From Limnoperna fortunei (taxonomy: Eukaryota > Mollusca > Bivalvia > Mytilida > Modiolidae), in assembly GCA_944474755.1 (NCBI GenBank), contig OX104124.1, positions 21,612,452-21,676,451 on the forward strand: a stretch of DNA of 64,000 nucleotides, read 5' to 3'. Numbering within the stretch: position 1 is the first letter of the stretch; every line of letters starts with the position of its first letter. The notes under the pieces are model-generated. The model did not search any database, was not told where the DNA came from, and saw only the letters and a list, made by a program, of their open reading frames with translations. The position numbers and the translations under genes are program-made. Of this stretch, positions 24,031 to 35,056 are shown in pieces.

Positions 24031-25616
24031 TAATAATAATAAATATAAGTTCATTGGTTCTACCGAACAAATGAGAGGCTTTCCACTTATTGCATAAATG
24101 ACCTTGACATTGACTTTGGCTATATGGAAATTGAATCTTCTTTTCAAAATAAACAAAAGAAAGAAAAACCATTCGTATATCTTTTGAAATAAAAAAAGGT
24201 AAAAAAATAGGACGTTAATTGAGATAAATGACCTTGACTACCAAGTGTTTGATTTTTGCATATTCAATGCTTTAAAAACAAATCATTTATTTGTATTTAC
24301 CATTTTATATACACGAAAAAGCAGAATTTCCAAAAAATATTATTTGACCTTGACTGCTGTCAATATGACCTTGACCATGCTGAGGGTCAATAAAGGACCA
24401 ACAGTGAAGATCCTTTGTCAATATGTCTTATAATTATGAAGAAATGCCTATTTATCATAAATACCCAAATTTATAAGATGACCTTGACCTTTTACCTTGT
24501 GTCTATTTTCAAGGTCAAGGGTCATAATGGTCTTTGGTGAAATCCCCATGTCTCTACTATCAATAGTTAATAAGTTATCAATGAAAAAGTAAATATCAAT
24601 GGTTGTAATGGGAGATAACTCCTATAAGATGAAGTCAAATCCTTTTCCTTTAAATAGAAAAAAGTTGCGCATTTATGAGGCCGACATTTTATCCGTTATA
24701 AGTTATAAGCTATCTTTTATCGTTTCAAAGAAATAGCGATGACAAGATAATGTCAAAATTTCAAACGTGACCTTGACCTTTGACCTTGTGTCCATTTTCA
24801 AGGTCAAGGTCAATGATGACTAATGATATAAGGTTTCATATAAATATCTGTCATAGTTACTGAGATAACGCTATATACACTATATTTAATTGATCCAGGG
24901 GAGATAACTCTTTCAAAAGTCAAATCATTTATAGTGACCTTTCAAGACCTTAATATGATACACATTTTGGTAAAAGATTTATTTCTGTATCTCTTATGGT
25001 TCAGGAGGAGAATCGCACACACCACAGTGTCAAAATTTAGAATGTGACCTTGACCTTTGACCTTGTGACCTTTTTCAAGGTCAAGGTCAATGATGACCAA
25101 CTGTGAAATATCTAGTCTCTGTCACCTCTGGTTCATGAGTTACTATGGTACAAAATGTACTTCCAATAAATAAGGGGAAATAACTCCTACAAGGAGTCGT
25201 CAAAATACTTTGCGCGATATGTAACAAATTGTCGCAATCAATAGCTGACCATTTTGCAACAATTTTCATTGCGAAATCTTTTACGGTTTCAAAGTTTGTC
25301 TGCACACAAGCTTTTTATGACAGGGGAAATAACTCCGTAAAGAAAAAGTGTTCGGTGTGACAGGGTTAACTGCGAATGCGTAATGTCTCATACATCCATA
25401 GTACAAAATGTCTTTACGACATGTCGCGAAACAAAATTTATAATGGGAAAAGAAAAAACTTGGCGGAAGAATAATAAGAATAATAAGAAACAGACAAAAT
25501 GCAATAAGTCTTTCCACTGGAAAGTGGAAAGCCTTAATAATAATAATAATCAGAACAATAACTATAGGTCTTTCCACAGAAAGGTGGAAAGACCTAATAA
25601 TAATAATAATAATAAT
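24031..25616 (+). repeat. Spacer with diverged B-like pieces
   Basis: Contains three more copies of the TGACCTTGACC..GGTCAAGGTCA region (about 24480-24527, 24769-24815 and 25045-25095), GGGGAAATAACTCC-like motifs, and near its end two hairpins of the GTCTTTCCAC type (25506-25536 and 25566-25595) within AAT repeats. The 155-bp arrays themselves are absent, apart from one unit-like stretch near 24550-24680. Confidence 0.75.
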
Positions 25617-25987
25617 AATTAAAGATCAACTGTTCGGTTGAACATTTGAGGGTCTTTCCACATTAATTTTAGTTTTGTATTACGTGATGACATTCAAAAT
25701 AATCAACTTTTTGCGAAATGTTATAATTTTGCTATAAATATTTAAAAAATAAATTATTTTGTATTAATTGCTACAGATTGGCATTCTAAGAGAGATAACT
25801 CTTATAAAATTTTGATACAACTTTTCACGGCATGTCTTAATTTACTCGTAATAATTAATAGAACAATTTATTAAGAAAATCATTTCAATATCTTTGAAAA
25901 TAGCAAAGGTCAAAAACTAGTACGTGACCTTGACCCATGCAAGTTTTCAAGGTCAAAGGGCATGAGGGTCTATGGTTAAGACGCCAT
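25617..25987 (+). repeat. Module A, copy 3
   Basis: Begins right after an AAT microsatellite; same motif order as copy 1. Confidence 0.85.
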
Positions 25988-27185
25988 GCCTCTATCATTC
26001 ATAGTTAATGAGTTACATGTGAAAAACCAAGAAGTTACATATATAATGGGAGATAACTCCTATAAGATGACTTCAAATCCTTATCCTGTAAATGTGACAA
26101 AGTTGCTCCTTTAAAAGATCAACATTTTGCACTCTTTCGTTTCCCTGTATTATTAATAGTTAATGAGTACCATGTGAAAAATCAATAAGTTACATATATA
26201 ATGGGAGTTAACTCCTATAAAATGAAGTCAAATCATTTCTTTGTAAATGTAAAAAAGTTGCTCCTTTAAAAGACCAACATTTTGCAGTCTTTAGTTTCCC
26301 TTTATCGTTAATAGTTAACAAGTAACATGTAAAAAACCAATCAGCTACATATATAATGGGAGATAATTCCTATAAAATGAAGTCAAATCCTTTCCCTGTA
26401 AATGTGACAAAGTTACTCCTTTAAGAGACCAACATTTTGCACTCTTTACTTTCCCTCTATCATTTATAGTTAATGAGCACCGTGTGAAAAACCAATCAGT
26501 TACATATATAATGGGAGATAACTCCTATAAAATGAAGTCAAATCCTTTCCTTTTAAATGTGACAAAGTTGCTCCTTAAAGAGATCAACATTTTACACTCT
26601 TTAGTTTTCCTTTATCATTAATAGTTAATGAGTAACATGTAAAAAACCAATCAGCTACATATATAATGGGAGATAATTCCTATAAAATGAAGTCAAATCC
26701 TTTTCCTGAAAATGTGACAAAGTTGCTCCTTTAAGAGATCAACATTTTGCACTCTTTAATTTCCTTCTATCATTTATAGTTCATGAGTAACATGTAAAAA
26801 ACCAATAAATTACATATATAATGGGAGATAACTCCTATAAAATGAAGTCAAATCCTTTCCCTATAAATGTAACAAAGTTGCTCCTTTAAAAGACCAAAAT
26901 TTTGCACTCTTTAGTTTCCCTTTATCATTAATAGTTAATGAGTAACATGTAAAAAACCAATAAGTTACATATATAATGGGAGATAACTCCTATAAAATGA
27001 AGTCAAATCCTTTCCTTGTAAATGTGACAAAGTTGCTCCTTAAAGCAATCAACATTTTGCACTCTTTACTTTCCCTCTATCATTAATAGTTAATGAGTAC
27101 CATGTGAAAAACCAATCAGTTACATATATAATCGGAGATAACTCCTATAAAATGAAGTCAAATTGCTTCCCTCTAAATGGGACAA
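25988..27185 (+). repeat. 155-bp satellite array 3 (8 copies)
   Basis: Marker motif from 26048 to 27132. The last copy carries ATCGGAGATAACTCC. Confidence 0.97.
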
Positions 27186-27683
27186 AGTTGCGTCTTAATG
27201 AGGCGAATATTTTACTCTAATAAGTGTTTATCTATCTTTTACCGTTTCAAAGGAGTAGCGGACACAAGCAAATGTCAAAATTTAGAACGTGACCTTGACC
27301 TTTGACCTTGTGTCCATTTTCAAGGTCAAAGGTCATGCTGGTCTAAAGTGAAGACCCCAGGCCTCTATCTCTTTCAGTTGCTGAGATTTATTTGAATATC
27401 ACTTACTACTTTTATTTAAAGGGAGATAACTCCTATAAGATGTCATCAGAACCCTTCAATCAATTCGTCCCAAAGTTGCGCAAGGATATAGGACACATTT
27501 TGGTAAAGATTTGGTATTGCTATCTTGTTTGGTTTAGGAGGAGTAGCAGGAACAAGCTTTTTAGTAAAAGGGGAGATAACTCCGTAAAGAAAAAGGGTGC
27601 GGTCAGTCAGGGTGAACTGCGAAAGCGCAATGGGTAACTGACATCATATATAAAATATAAAAGCGACATGTCGCGAATTGAAC
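27186..27683 (+). repeat. Module B, copy 3, with DR1 hairpin
   Basis: Contains the DR1 hairpin with arms 27295-27310 and 27321-27336 (one end mismatch). This copy lacks the AAT microsatellite and joins module A copy 4 through GCGAATTGAAC. Confidence 0.85.
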
Positions 27684-28055
27684 AATTAAAGATCAACTGT
27701 TCGGTTGAACATTTGAGGGTCTTTCCATACTTATATTCATTTTGTATTACGTGATGACATTCAAAATAATCAACTTTTTGCGAAATGTTATAATTTTGCT
27801 ATAAATATTTAAAAGAGAAATTATTTTGTATTATTTGCTACATATTGGTATTCTAAGAGAGATAACTCTTATAAAATTTTGATACAACTTTTCACGGCAT
27901 GTCTTAAATTACTCGTAATTATTAATAGAACATTTTAGGAAGAAAATCATTTCAATATCTTTGAAAATAGCAAAGGTCAAAAACTAGTACGTGACCTTGA
28001 CCCATGCAAGTTTTCAAGGTCAAAGGGCATGAGGGTCTATGGTGAAGACCCCGTG
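27684..28055 (+). repeat. Module A, copy 4
   Basis: Same motif order as the other A copies; closest to copy 3. Confidence 0.85.
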
Positions 28056-29250
28056 CCTCTATCATAAATGGTTAATGAGTTACAAGTGAAAAACAAATAA
28101 GTTACATATATAATGGGAGATAACTCCTATAAAATGAAGTCAAATCATCTTTCTGTAAATGTGACAAAGTTGCTTTTTTAAGAGAGCAACATTTTGCCCT
28201 CATTAGTTTCCCTTTGTCATTAATAGTTAATGAGTTACTTGTGAAAAACCAATAAGTAACATATGTAATGGGAGATAACTCCTATAAAATGAAGTCAAAT
28301 CCTTTTCCTGTAAATGTGACAAAGTTGCTCCTTTAACAGAGCAACATTTTGCACTCTTTAGTTTTCCTTTATCATTAATAGTTAATGAGTTACTTGTGAA
28401 AAACCAATAAGTTACATATAAAATGGGAGATAACTCCTATAAAATGATGTCAAATCCGTTTACTGGCAATATAAAAAAGTTGCTCCTTTAAAATACCAAC
28501 ATTTTGCACTCTTTAGTTTCCCTTTATCATTAATAGTAAATGAGTACCATGTGAAAAACCAATCACTTACATATATAATGGGAGATAACTCCTATAAAAT
28601 GAAGTCAAATCCTTTTCCTGTAAATGTAACAAAGTTGCTCCTTGAAGAGATCAACATTTTGCACTCTTTAGTTTCCCTCTATCATTAATAGTTAATGAGT
28701 ACCAAGTGAAAAACCAATCAGTTACATATATAATGGGAGATAACTCCTATAAAATGAAGTCAAATCCTTTCCCTATAAATGTAACAAAGTTACTCCTTTA
28801 AGAGAACAACATTTCGCACTCTTTAGTTTCCCTTTATCATTAATAGTTAATGAGTAACATGTAAAAAACCAATAAGTTACATATACAATGGGATATAACT
28901 CGTATAAAATGAAGTCAAATCCTTTACCTGTAAATGTAACAAAGTTGCTCCCTTAAGAGACCAACATTTTGCACTCTTTCGCTTCCCTCTATCATTAATA
29001 GTTAATGAGTACCAAGTGAAAAACCAATCAGTTATATATATAATGGGAGATAACTCCTATAAAATGAAGACAAATCCTTTCCCTATAAATGTAACAAAGT
29101 TACTCCTTTAAGAGACCAACATTTTGCACTCTTTCGTTTCCCTCTATCATTAATAGTTAATGAGTACCATGTGAAAAACCAATCAGTTACATATATAATG
29201 GGAGATAACTCCTATAAAATGAAGTCAAATTACTTCCCTCCAAATGTGAC
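28056..29250 (+). repeat. 155-bp satellite array 4 (8 copies)
   Basis: Marker motif from about 28115 to 29200. Same copy number as array 3. Confidence 0.97.
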
Positions 29251-29826
29251 AAAGTTGCGCCTTACTGAGACGAATATTTTACTCTCAATAAGTGTTTATC
29301 TATCTTTTACCGTTTCAAAGGAGTAGCGGACACAAGCAAATGTCAAAATTTAGAACGTGACCTTGACCTTTGACCTTGTGTCCATTTTCAAGGTCAAAGG
29401 TCATGATGGTCTAAAGTGAAGACCCCAGGCCTCTATCTCTTTTAGTTGCTGAGATTTGTTTGAATATCACTTACTACTTTTATTTAAAGGGAGATAACTC
29501 CTATAACATGTCGTCAGAACCCTTCAATCAATCTGTCCCAAAGTTGCGCAAGGATATAGGACACATTTTGGTAAAGGTTTGGTATTGCTATCTTTTTTGG
29601 TTAAGGAGGAGTAGCAGGAACAAGCTTTTTAGTAAAAGGGGAGATAACTCCGTAAAGGAAAAGAGTGCAGTCAGTAAGGGTGAACTGCGAAAGCGCAAAG
29701 GGTAACCGATATCAGATATAAAATATCAAAGCGACATGTCGCGAAGTGAAAAAACCAGACACCGAAATAAGTTGGTGGAAGAAAAGAGAAAATAATAATA
29801 ATAATAATAATCAGAACAATAACTAT
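29251..29826 (+). repeat. Module B, copy 4, with DR1 hairpin
   Basis: DR1 hairpin arms 29363-29378 and 29389-29404. Ends in GCGACATGTCGC and an AAT run. Confidence 0.85.
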
Positions 29827-29946
29827 AGGTCTTTCCACAGAAAGGTGGAAAGACCTAATAACTATAGGTCTTTCCACAGAAAGGTGGAAAGACCTAATAA
29901 TCAGAACAATAACTATAGGTCTTTCCACAGAAAGGTGGAAAGACCT
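29827..29946. repeat. Three copies of a 12-bp-stem palindrome
   Basis: AGGTCTTTCCAC and GTGGAAAGACCT flank a 6-nt loop at 29827-29856, 29866-29895 and 29917-29946. The same palindrome is at 25566-25595. One arm (GGTCTTTCCA) recurs near the start of every module A, which suggests an element end. Confidence 0.92.
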
Positions 29947-29950
29947 AATT

Positions 29951-31162
29951 AAACATATTCTGCAAAAAAATATGCTAATGGTGAAATCAAACCACCTTTA
30001 TGTTATATATAGTTACAACAACAACACACGTAGTTACAACAACAAAACGCGTATGGTAAAACGTAGTCCGGTAAAATAAGAATCGAAAACATTGAAAATA
30101 AAAGTATACATTTAGACTAAACAGAGAAGATCAATTATCCAAAATGTATTTACTCTACAGTAATAAAATTTATTGGTGCCTCAATGCGGCGATTTATAAC
30201 ATTTTATTCTAATTTCAGGACTATTTAGTCTATTTTATTATTAAAAAGTCATTTAATCAATGTTACACTGCCGAAAATAATGGAACAATAATTGTCATAT
30301 CTCAGGTTTGTCTAAAATCACACCGTGAACTATGCAGTCGCCTATTACGTGATTTTATCTACGCTTGGCTCAAATACTGGCGGATTATTGCTTGCAAGTT
30401 TTCTTCAACTTTCCATATAGTTAGTTGTTTTATCCTAGGCGTAGCAAGCGGTACGGTCGGTATGGTTCTGACTGCGCCACTTTAAATTGCTGGTACGGAA
30501 AACAACATGAGTTTTTTTGTAAATTGAAATAAAACATTATAGAATTTCATTACATATACTCTTTAATTTGTGAAACGTAAATCTATTTTTTGTAAAAATA
30601 ACTTTCTATATATATAAAACAACAACCGTTACGATCTTGAGTGCAATTTGATAAGTGACAAATAATAGCACATGGAAAACCCTTATCTATATTTGAACAT
30701 TCACAGTAAACGGGTTGTCGCCCAATAACCGACCGTACCACTATTTTAACCGACCATAAAACTATTTTTCTGGGTACTACGCTTATGTTTATAGAAGTAA
30801 TCGTAAACTAAGTAAAACAGGCCTTCTTCCGATGGGTTAACCACCTAAATTTCAAATTTTCTAATAGATTAATTATACAAAATGTGTACAGAAAAGAGAT
30901 TAAAAACACTAATAATAATTCATTTAACAAAATTGGACATGAAATTCTCTGAATTATTGTTATAATTTCATGAAATTTAAATACATGTTGGCGTTTGATA
31001 AAACGTTTTTTGTCTATTGGAAAACGACTTATCAAAAAGTACCGAAAATTGAGTATTTTTATAGAATTACCTGAATATAATTGTATTTAGTTATTATAAG
31101 TCTTTCGTTATCATATTTTCTCCAAACAAAATTTCCGTTTTGCACATTGTATATGATATGTC
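29951..31162. other. AT-rich DNA, nothing recognised
   Basis: Unique-looking AT-rich sequence on both strands. No domain, tRNA box or long repeat found. Confidence 0.5.
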
Positions 31163-31321
31163 CTACAATGGAACTCGGAAGGTAAAAGGAAAAGAGGAAG
31201 GCCAAAGAACACCTGGCAGAGAAGTGTAGCAGACGAAATGACAACAAACGGGTACAAATGACAAGACCTGGAGAGACTGGCACAGAACAGACAGAGATAG
31301 AGGAGACTCTGTGGAGTATAA
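31163..31321 (+). pseudogene. C-terminal relic of a LINE RT
   Basis: The plus-strand frame from about 31196 gives GRPKNTWQRSVADEMTTNGY, then K-stop-QDLERLAQNRQR-stop-RRLCGV-stop. This is the conserved C-terminus of many endonuclease-RT LINEs, usually of the form GRPK.TWRR..E.E....W..L...A.DR..WR.LV. Two stops fall exactly where Trp is expected (TGA and TAG for TGG). Short and dead. Confidence 0.7.
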
Positions 31322-31981
31322 GGCTTAAGTCAAGTAAGTCTCATTGTATAATCCGCTTAACGGATTATATTAATTCAGGGAAAATTTGTTATCCCTCGAT
31401 TGAGAAAAAATATTTTTTTGTAGTTAATACTTATAAATAAATTCAAACAATAGAATTAACTCAACATTTTTATTTTTGTAAATGGACACTTGCAAAAATA
31501 GATCAACACAAAAACTGTTATTTTTACTGCGGAGTAATATATGACGTCAAAGGGTGCGTGTCTCCATGACGATCATTTTTTTCCATCCTCTGATAGAAAA
31601 TATTTTCCAGCCAATCAAAAGTCAGTATTCTCGCATAATTTATTTATTAGTAAATAATGCAAGAAATTAGTAATAATTGGCAAACAAATAGCCGATGGTG
31701 TCTTGAATCATCTTTAAAAATATTTTAGAAATTTGGAAAATTAGCTTTAAACTACTCGATTTGGCGATTTTTAGGGTATAATCGGAAATATTTTTAACCG
31801 CGTCCATTTTTATACTATTTTTTAATTTAAAATATAAAGTATAAAAATGATGTACAATAAAGACATTCAAAAACTTTTGGGCAGTTTTCATCTAGGGTCG
31901 CCCAGATACACAATTCGTATAATTAAGGATTGCTTGCAATAGCTTAGATTATTGGATATGGACGACTTTGGGTTGGTTTAT
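31322..31981. other. Intergenic DNA with a short imperfect hairpin
   Basis: AT-rich. At 31960-32022 GACGACTTTGGGTTGGTTTA and its imperfect complement flank the start of the segmental duplication. Nothing else recognised. Confidence 0.5.
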
Positions 31982-33071
31982 GCCGATGAATTTATGTACA
32001 GCATAAACTAACTCAAAGTCGTCTACAGTCAAGTTAAAACAATCCTTATATTTTAAATTTAGTATTATTAAAAGAAATAGCAAGAACAATACTTTACACG
32101 CAATCAAATAATAACTGCAACTCAGAATATTGTCACTTGTTGGTGGCGGAAGAATATGTATTATATTGTCACGTGATGAATAAGTTACGCATGAACAACG
32201 TTGGTCAGCAATTGAGTATATACAAGAAATTAAAATATTGGTATTTATGCAATCTCGAAATAACTGTGTACATGTCTTGAACTGATTTACGTGAAATGAA
32301 AGAAATATGCCTTTGAGCGTTATTTTATTTTTCGGGACTTGAAGTAAATATGGTTTAGAATGTTATTTTTGGGACTGAACGATTCAAACTGTCTGTCATA
32401 TAGTCCGTTAGCAGATTGAGTATTGTTGATTACGTGCTTCTCAACACATGTTGCGTGTTCGAGCCAGATTTCATGAAGGCATACCTTAAATATACCACAA
32501 ACTTGTAGATTTCATTGAATTACTAACCATGATTTCTCATAAGTGGCCGCTTTGTGGGGTTATTGGTGAGCCGCCCCTCCCTTACGCCATCATGCTGCTT
32601 CGTAAGGCGGCCCGGCCACTACCTAACAAATGTCCTATCGATGGTAATGGTGCTAGGATGATAATTACCCAAACAAATTACCTTTATATGAACAGGATCC
32701 CTGTATATATGGCAAAATAATTAGCATTAATGCTAAAGTCATGTAAACCGTCACAATACATCCGGTAGCCAGACCAATCAAACAGGAAGTCCAATTAATA
32801 TTGAACAACAGTCTAAAAATTCTCCATCTATGTCCATTCACCACCTTATTGTTGTCATTTGGTCTCTCTATAAAGACTGCGGCATCCATTTTAAAAAGAT
32901 TTTAATAAGTGATCCAGAATGAAGAAATATAATAGCATTTTTATAATAATAATACATATCCTGTCTTGCTAAAGTGTGTACTTGAAGAAGTTGAATATGA
33001 TGTATAGTTTTAAGTGGGTACTAAACTTTATGTATAAGATATTCGAAACTTCTGTTTACATAGTCACATGG
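31982..33071. repeat. Segmental tandem duplication, copy 1
   Basis: The 1.09-kb unit starts at GCCGATGAATTTATG and is followed at once by copy 2 starting GCCGATAAATTTATG (33072). The copies are nearly identical apart from small indels and an 877-bp block present only in copy 2. Confidence 0.93.
32665..32889 (-). CDS. Possible exon, 74-codon membrane-like frame (copy 1)
   Basis: Minus-strand frame starting MDAAVFIERPNDNNKV, with a hydrophobic stretch (SCLIGLATGCIVTVYMTLAL and onward, about residues 35-60) that could span a membrane. Near the end the DNA reads AAAG followed by GTAATT, a plausible splice donor, which would replace the frame's own stop. The same frame is preserved in the duplicate at 34646. 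Since the two copies are recent, preservation is weak evidence. No family recognised; a type II signal-anchor first exon is the most I would suggest. Confidence 0.3.
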   Translation of the reverse strand: MDAAVFIERPNDNNKVVNGHRWRIFRLLFNINWTSCLIGLATGCIVTVYMTLALMLIILPYIQGSCSYKGNLFG

Positions 33072-33489
33072 GCCGATAAATTTATGTACAGCATAAACTA
33101 ACTCAAAGTCGTCTACAGTCAAGTTAAAACAATCCTTATATTTTAAATTCAGTATTATTAAAAGAAATAGCAAGAACAATACTTAACACGCAATCAAATA
33201 ATAACTGCAACTTAGAATATTGTCACTTGTTGGTGGCGGAAGAATATGTATTATATTGTCACGTGATGAATAAGTTAATCATGAACAACGTTGCTCAGCA
33301 ATTGAGTATATACATGTACAAGAAATTAAAATATTGGTATTTATGCAATCTCGAAATAACTGTGTACATGTCTTGAACTGATTTACGTGAAATGAAAGAA
33401 ATATGCCTTTGAGCGTTATTTTATTTTTCGGGACTTGAAGTAAATATGGTTTAGAATGTTATTTTTGGGACTGAACGATTCAAACTGTC

Positions 33490-33700
33490 TGTCTTATAGT
33501 CCGTTAGCAGATTGAGTATTGTTGATTACGTGCTTGTCAACACATGTTGCGTGTTCGAGCCGTACTGCGGGACAGGTTTTGCTCGGATCCGACGTTAATT
33601 GACAAGATCGTCAGTTACCAGGTACTTCCGCGTCAACCCGCCTACCAAAAAACTGAACGCCATTATTGGATGAAAGTGACCTTCAAGACCAACAAGAACC
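33490..33700 (+). mobile_element. Decayed tRNA-derived SINE
   Basis: Head with GCGTGTTCGAGCC (B box-like), then diverged body pieces AATTGACAAGATCGTCAGTT, GGTACTTCCGCGTC and ACTGAACGCCAT, in the same order as the intact family members at 57838 and 61010. Confidence 0.45.
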
Positions 33701-34645
33701 TAAGAAACAAAACATTCTTAAAGTAAATTTGTAGCTCTTGTTTCCTTTTTTTTGTAGATGGAACACATGAAGACTTCATGACCAACAAATCATTTTCTGT
33801 ATCAGAAGTAAAACATCCTTCCGTGGATATGGGGATTTTAAAATCACGTAGATGAGTACTCGTGTGTATACATCTCTATAACTACGGATATAAACGCATA
33901 AAACTAACATTATTCTCATTAGAAATAAAAAAAAAATATCAGTGTTTGTTTAAAGTTGCTTTTACACTGCACTGAGCAATTTTTTGTTGTATACGACGTC
34001 CACGTTTTATTGGTGGACACCTTAGTTCATACTTATAACTTTATAAATATCAGCAATTGTATATAGCTAATTAGTATTAACTTTATTAACACAAATATAA
34101 TCTACTAATGTCAAGTCATCCCGCATTAAAATCCCGCAATAGAATGGTTGCGTTCAGAAACATTCGCGCAGACGTTGAAGAGGACACCCTGACCTGACAG
34201 ATTTCAGTAAAATTGACCAGTGTGAAAGATTAATTGAAGTTTATATAATATATTATTTATTTATAATTTATAATATTTATTTATGAATAATTTATGAAAA
34301 GTTTTACTCTGGAGATCTACACGACGGCCAGAGTCGGAAAACGCTCTTGGACGACTCATTTGTAGTTAGGGAGTAGCAAATGGTTCTTAGTTGCAGCCTG
34401 GCTACTAATAGGTCATACTCTGGCCGAAGTCTTTTTCCAGATTTCATGAAGGCATAGCTTAAATATACCACAAACTTGTAGAGTTCATTGAATTACTAAC
34501 CCTATCATTAGCGAACCATGATTTCTCATAGGTGGCCGCTTTGTGGGGTTATTGGTGAGCCGCCCCTCCCTTACGCCATCATGCTGCTTCGTAGGGCCAC
34601 TACCTAACAAATGTCCTAGCGATGGTAATGGTGCTAGGATGATAA

Positions 34646-34870
34646 TTACCCAAACAAATTACCTTTATATGAACAGGATCCTTGTATATATGACAAAATA
34701 ATTAGCATTAATGCTAAACGCATGTAAACCGTCACAACACATCCGGTAACCAGACCAATCAAACAGGAAGTCCAATTAATATTGAACAACAGTCTAAAAA
34801 TTCTCCATCTATGTCCATTCACCACCTTATTGTTGTCATTTGGTCTCTCTATAAAGACTGCGGCATCCAT
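34646..34870 (-). CDS. Possible exon, 74-codon membrane-like frame (copy 2)
   Basis: Duplicate of the frame at 32665-32889, with a handful of substitutions (for example A to V and T to R in the hydrophobic stretch) and no frameshift. Same possible donor before the stop. Unknown function. Confidence 0.3.
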   Translation of the reverse strand: MDAAVFIERPNDNNKVVNGHRWRIFRLLFNINWTSCLIGLVTGCVVTVYMRLALMLIILSYIQGSCSYKGNLFG

Positions 34871-35056
34871 TTAAAAAAGATTTTAATAAATGATCCAGAA
34901 TAAAGAAATATATTAATAGCATTTTAATAATAATAATACATATCCTCTCTTGCTAAAGTTTGTACTTGAAGTAGTTGAATATGATGTATAGTTTTAAGTG
35001 GGTACTAAACTTGATGTATAAGATATTCGAAACTTCTGTTCACATAGTCACATGGG

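Larger units (their letters stand above)
13753..29950. mobile_element. Cluster of four satellite-bearing composite elements
   Basis: Four units with the order module A, array of ~155-bp repeats, module B follow each other in the same orientation. A starts at 13753, 18200, 25617 and 27684 with AATTAAAGATCAACTGTTCG. Units 1-2 and 3-4 join B directly to the next A, usually through an AAT microsatellite. A spacer at 24030-25616 with diverged B-like pieces separates units 2 and 3. No transposase, Rep/helicase or RT is encoded, so the units are non-autonomous. The architecture resembles the Helitron/Helentron-derived elements with central ~160-bp tandem repeats and a microsatellite described from oysters; this assignment is inference. 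Confidence 0.75.
33072..35056. repeat. Segmental tandem duplication, copy 2
   Basis: Ends with CATAGTCACATGGG as in copy 1. Contains an additional block 33562-34438 that includes a decayed SINE body. Confidence 0.93.

Noticed and set aside
17924..29705. Conserved ~81-codon protein in the four B modules
   Set aside because: The frame is shared because the modules are recent copies. Differences are mostly amino-acid changing, starts differ between copies, and the first copy has lost the upstream part.
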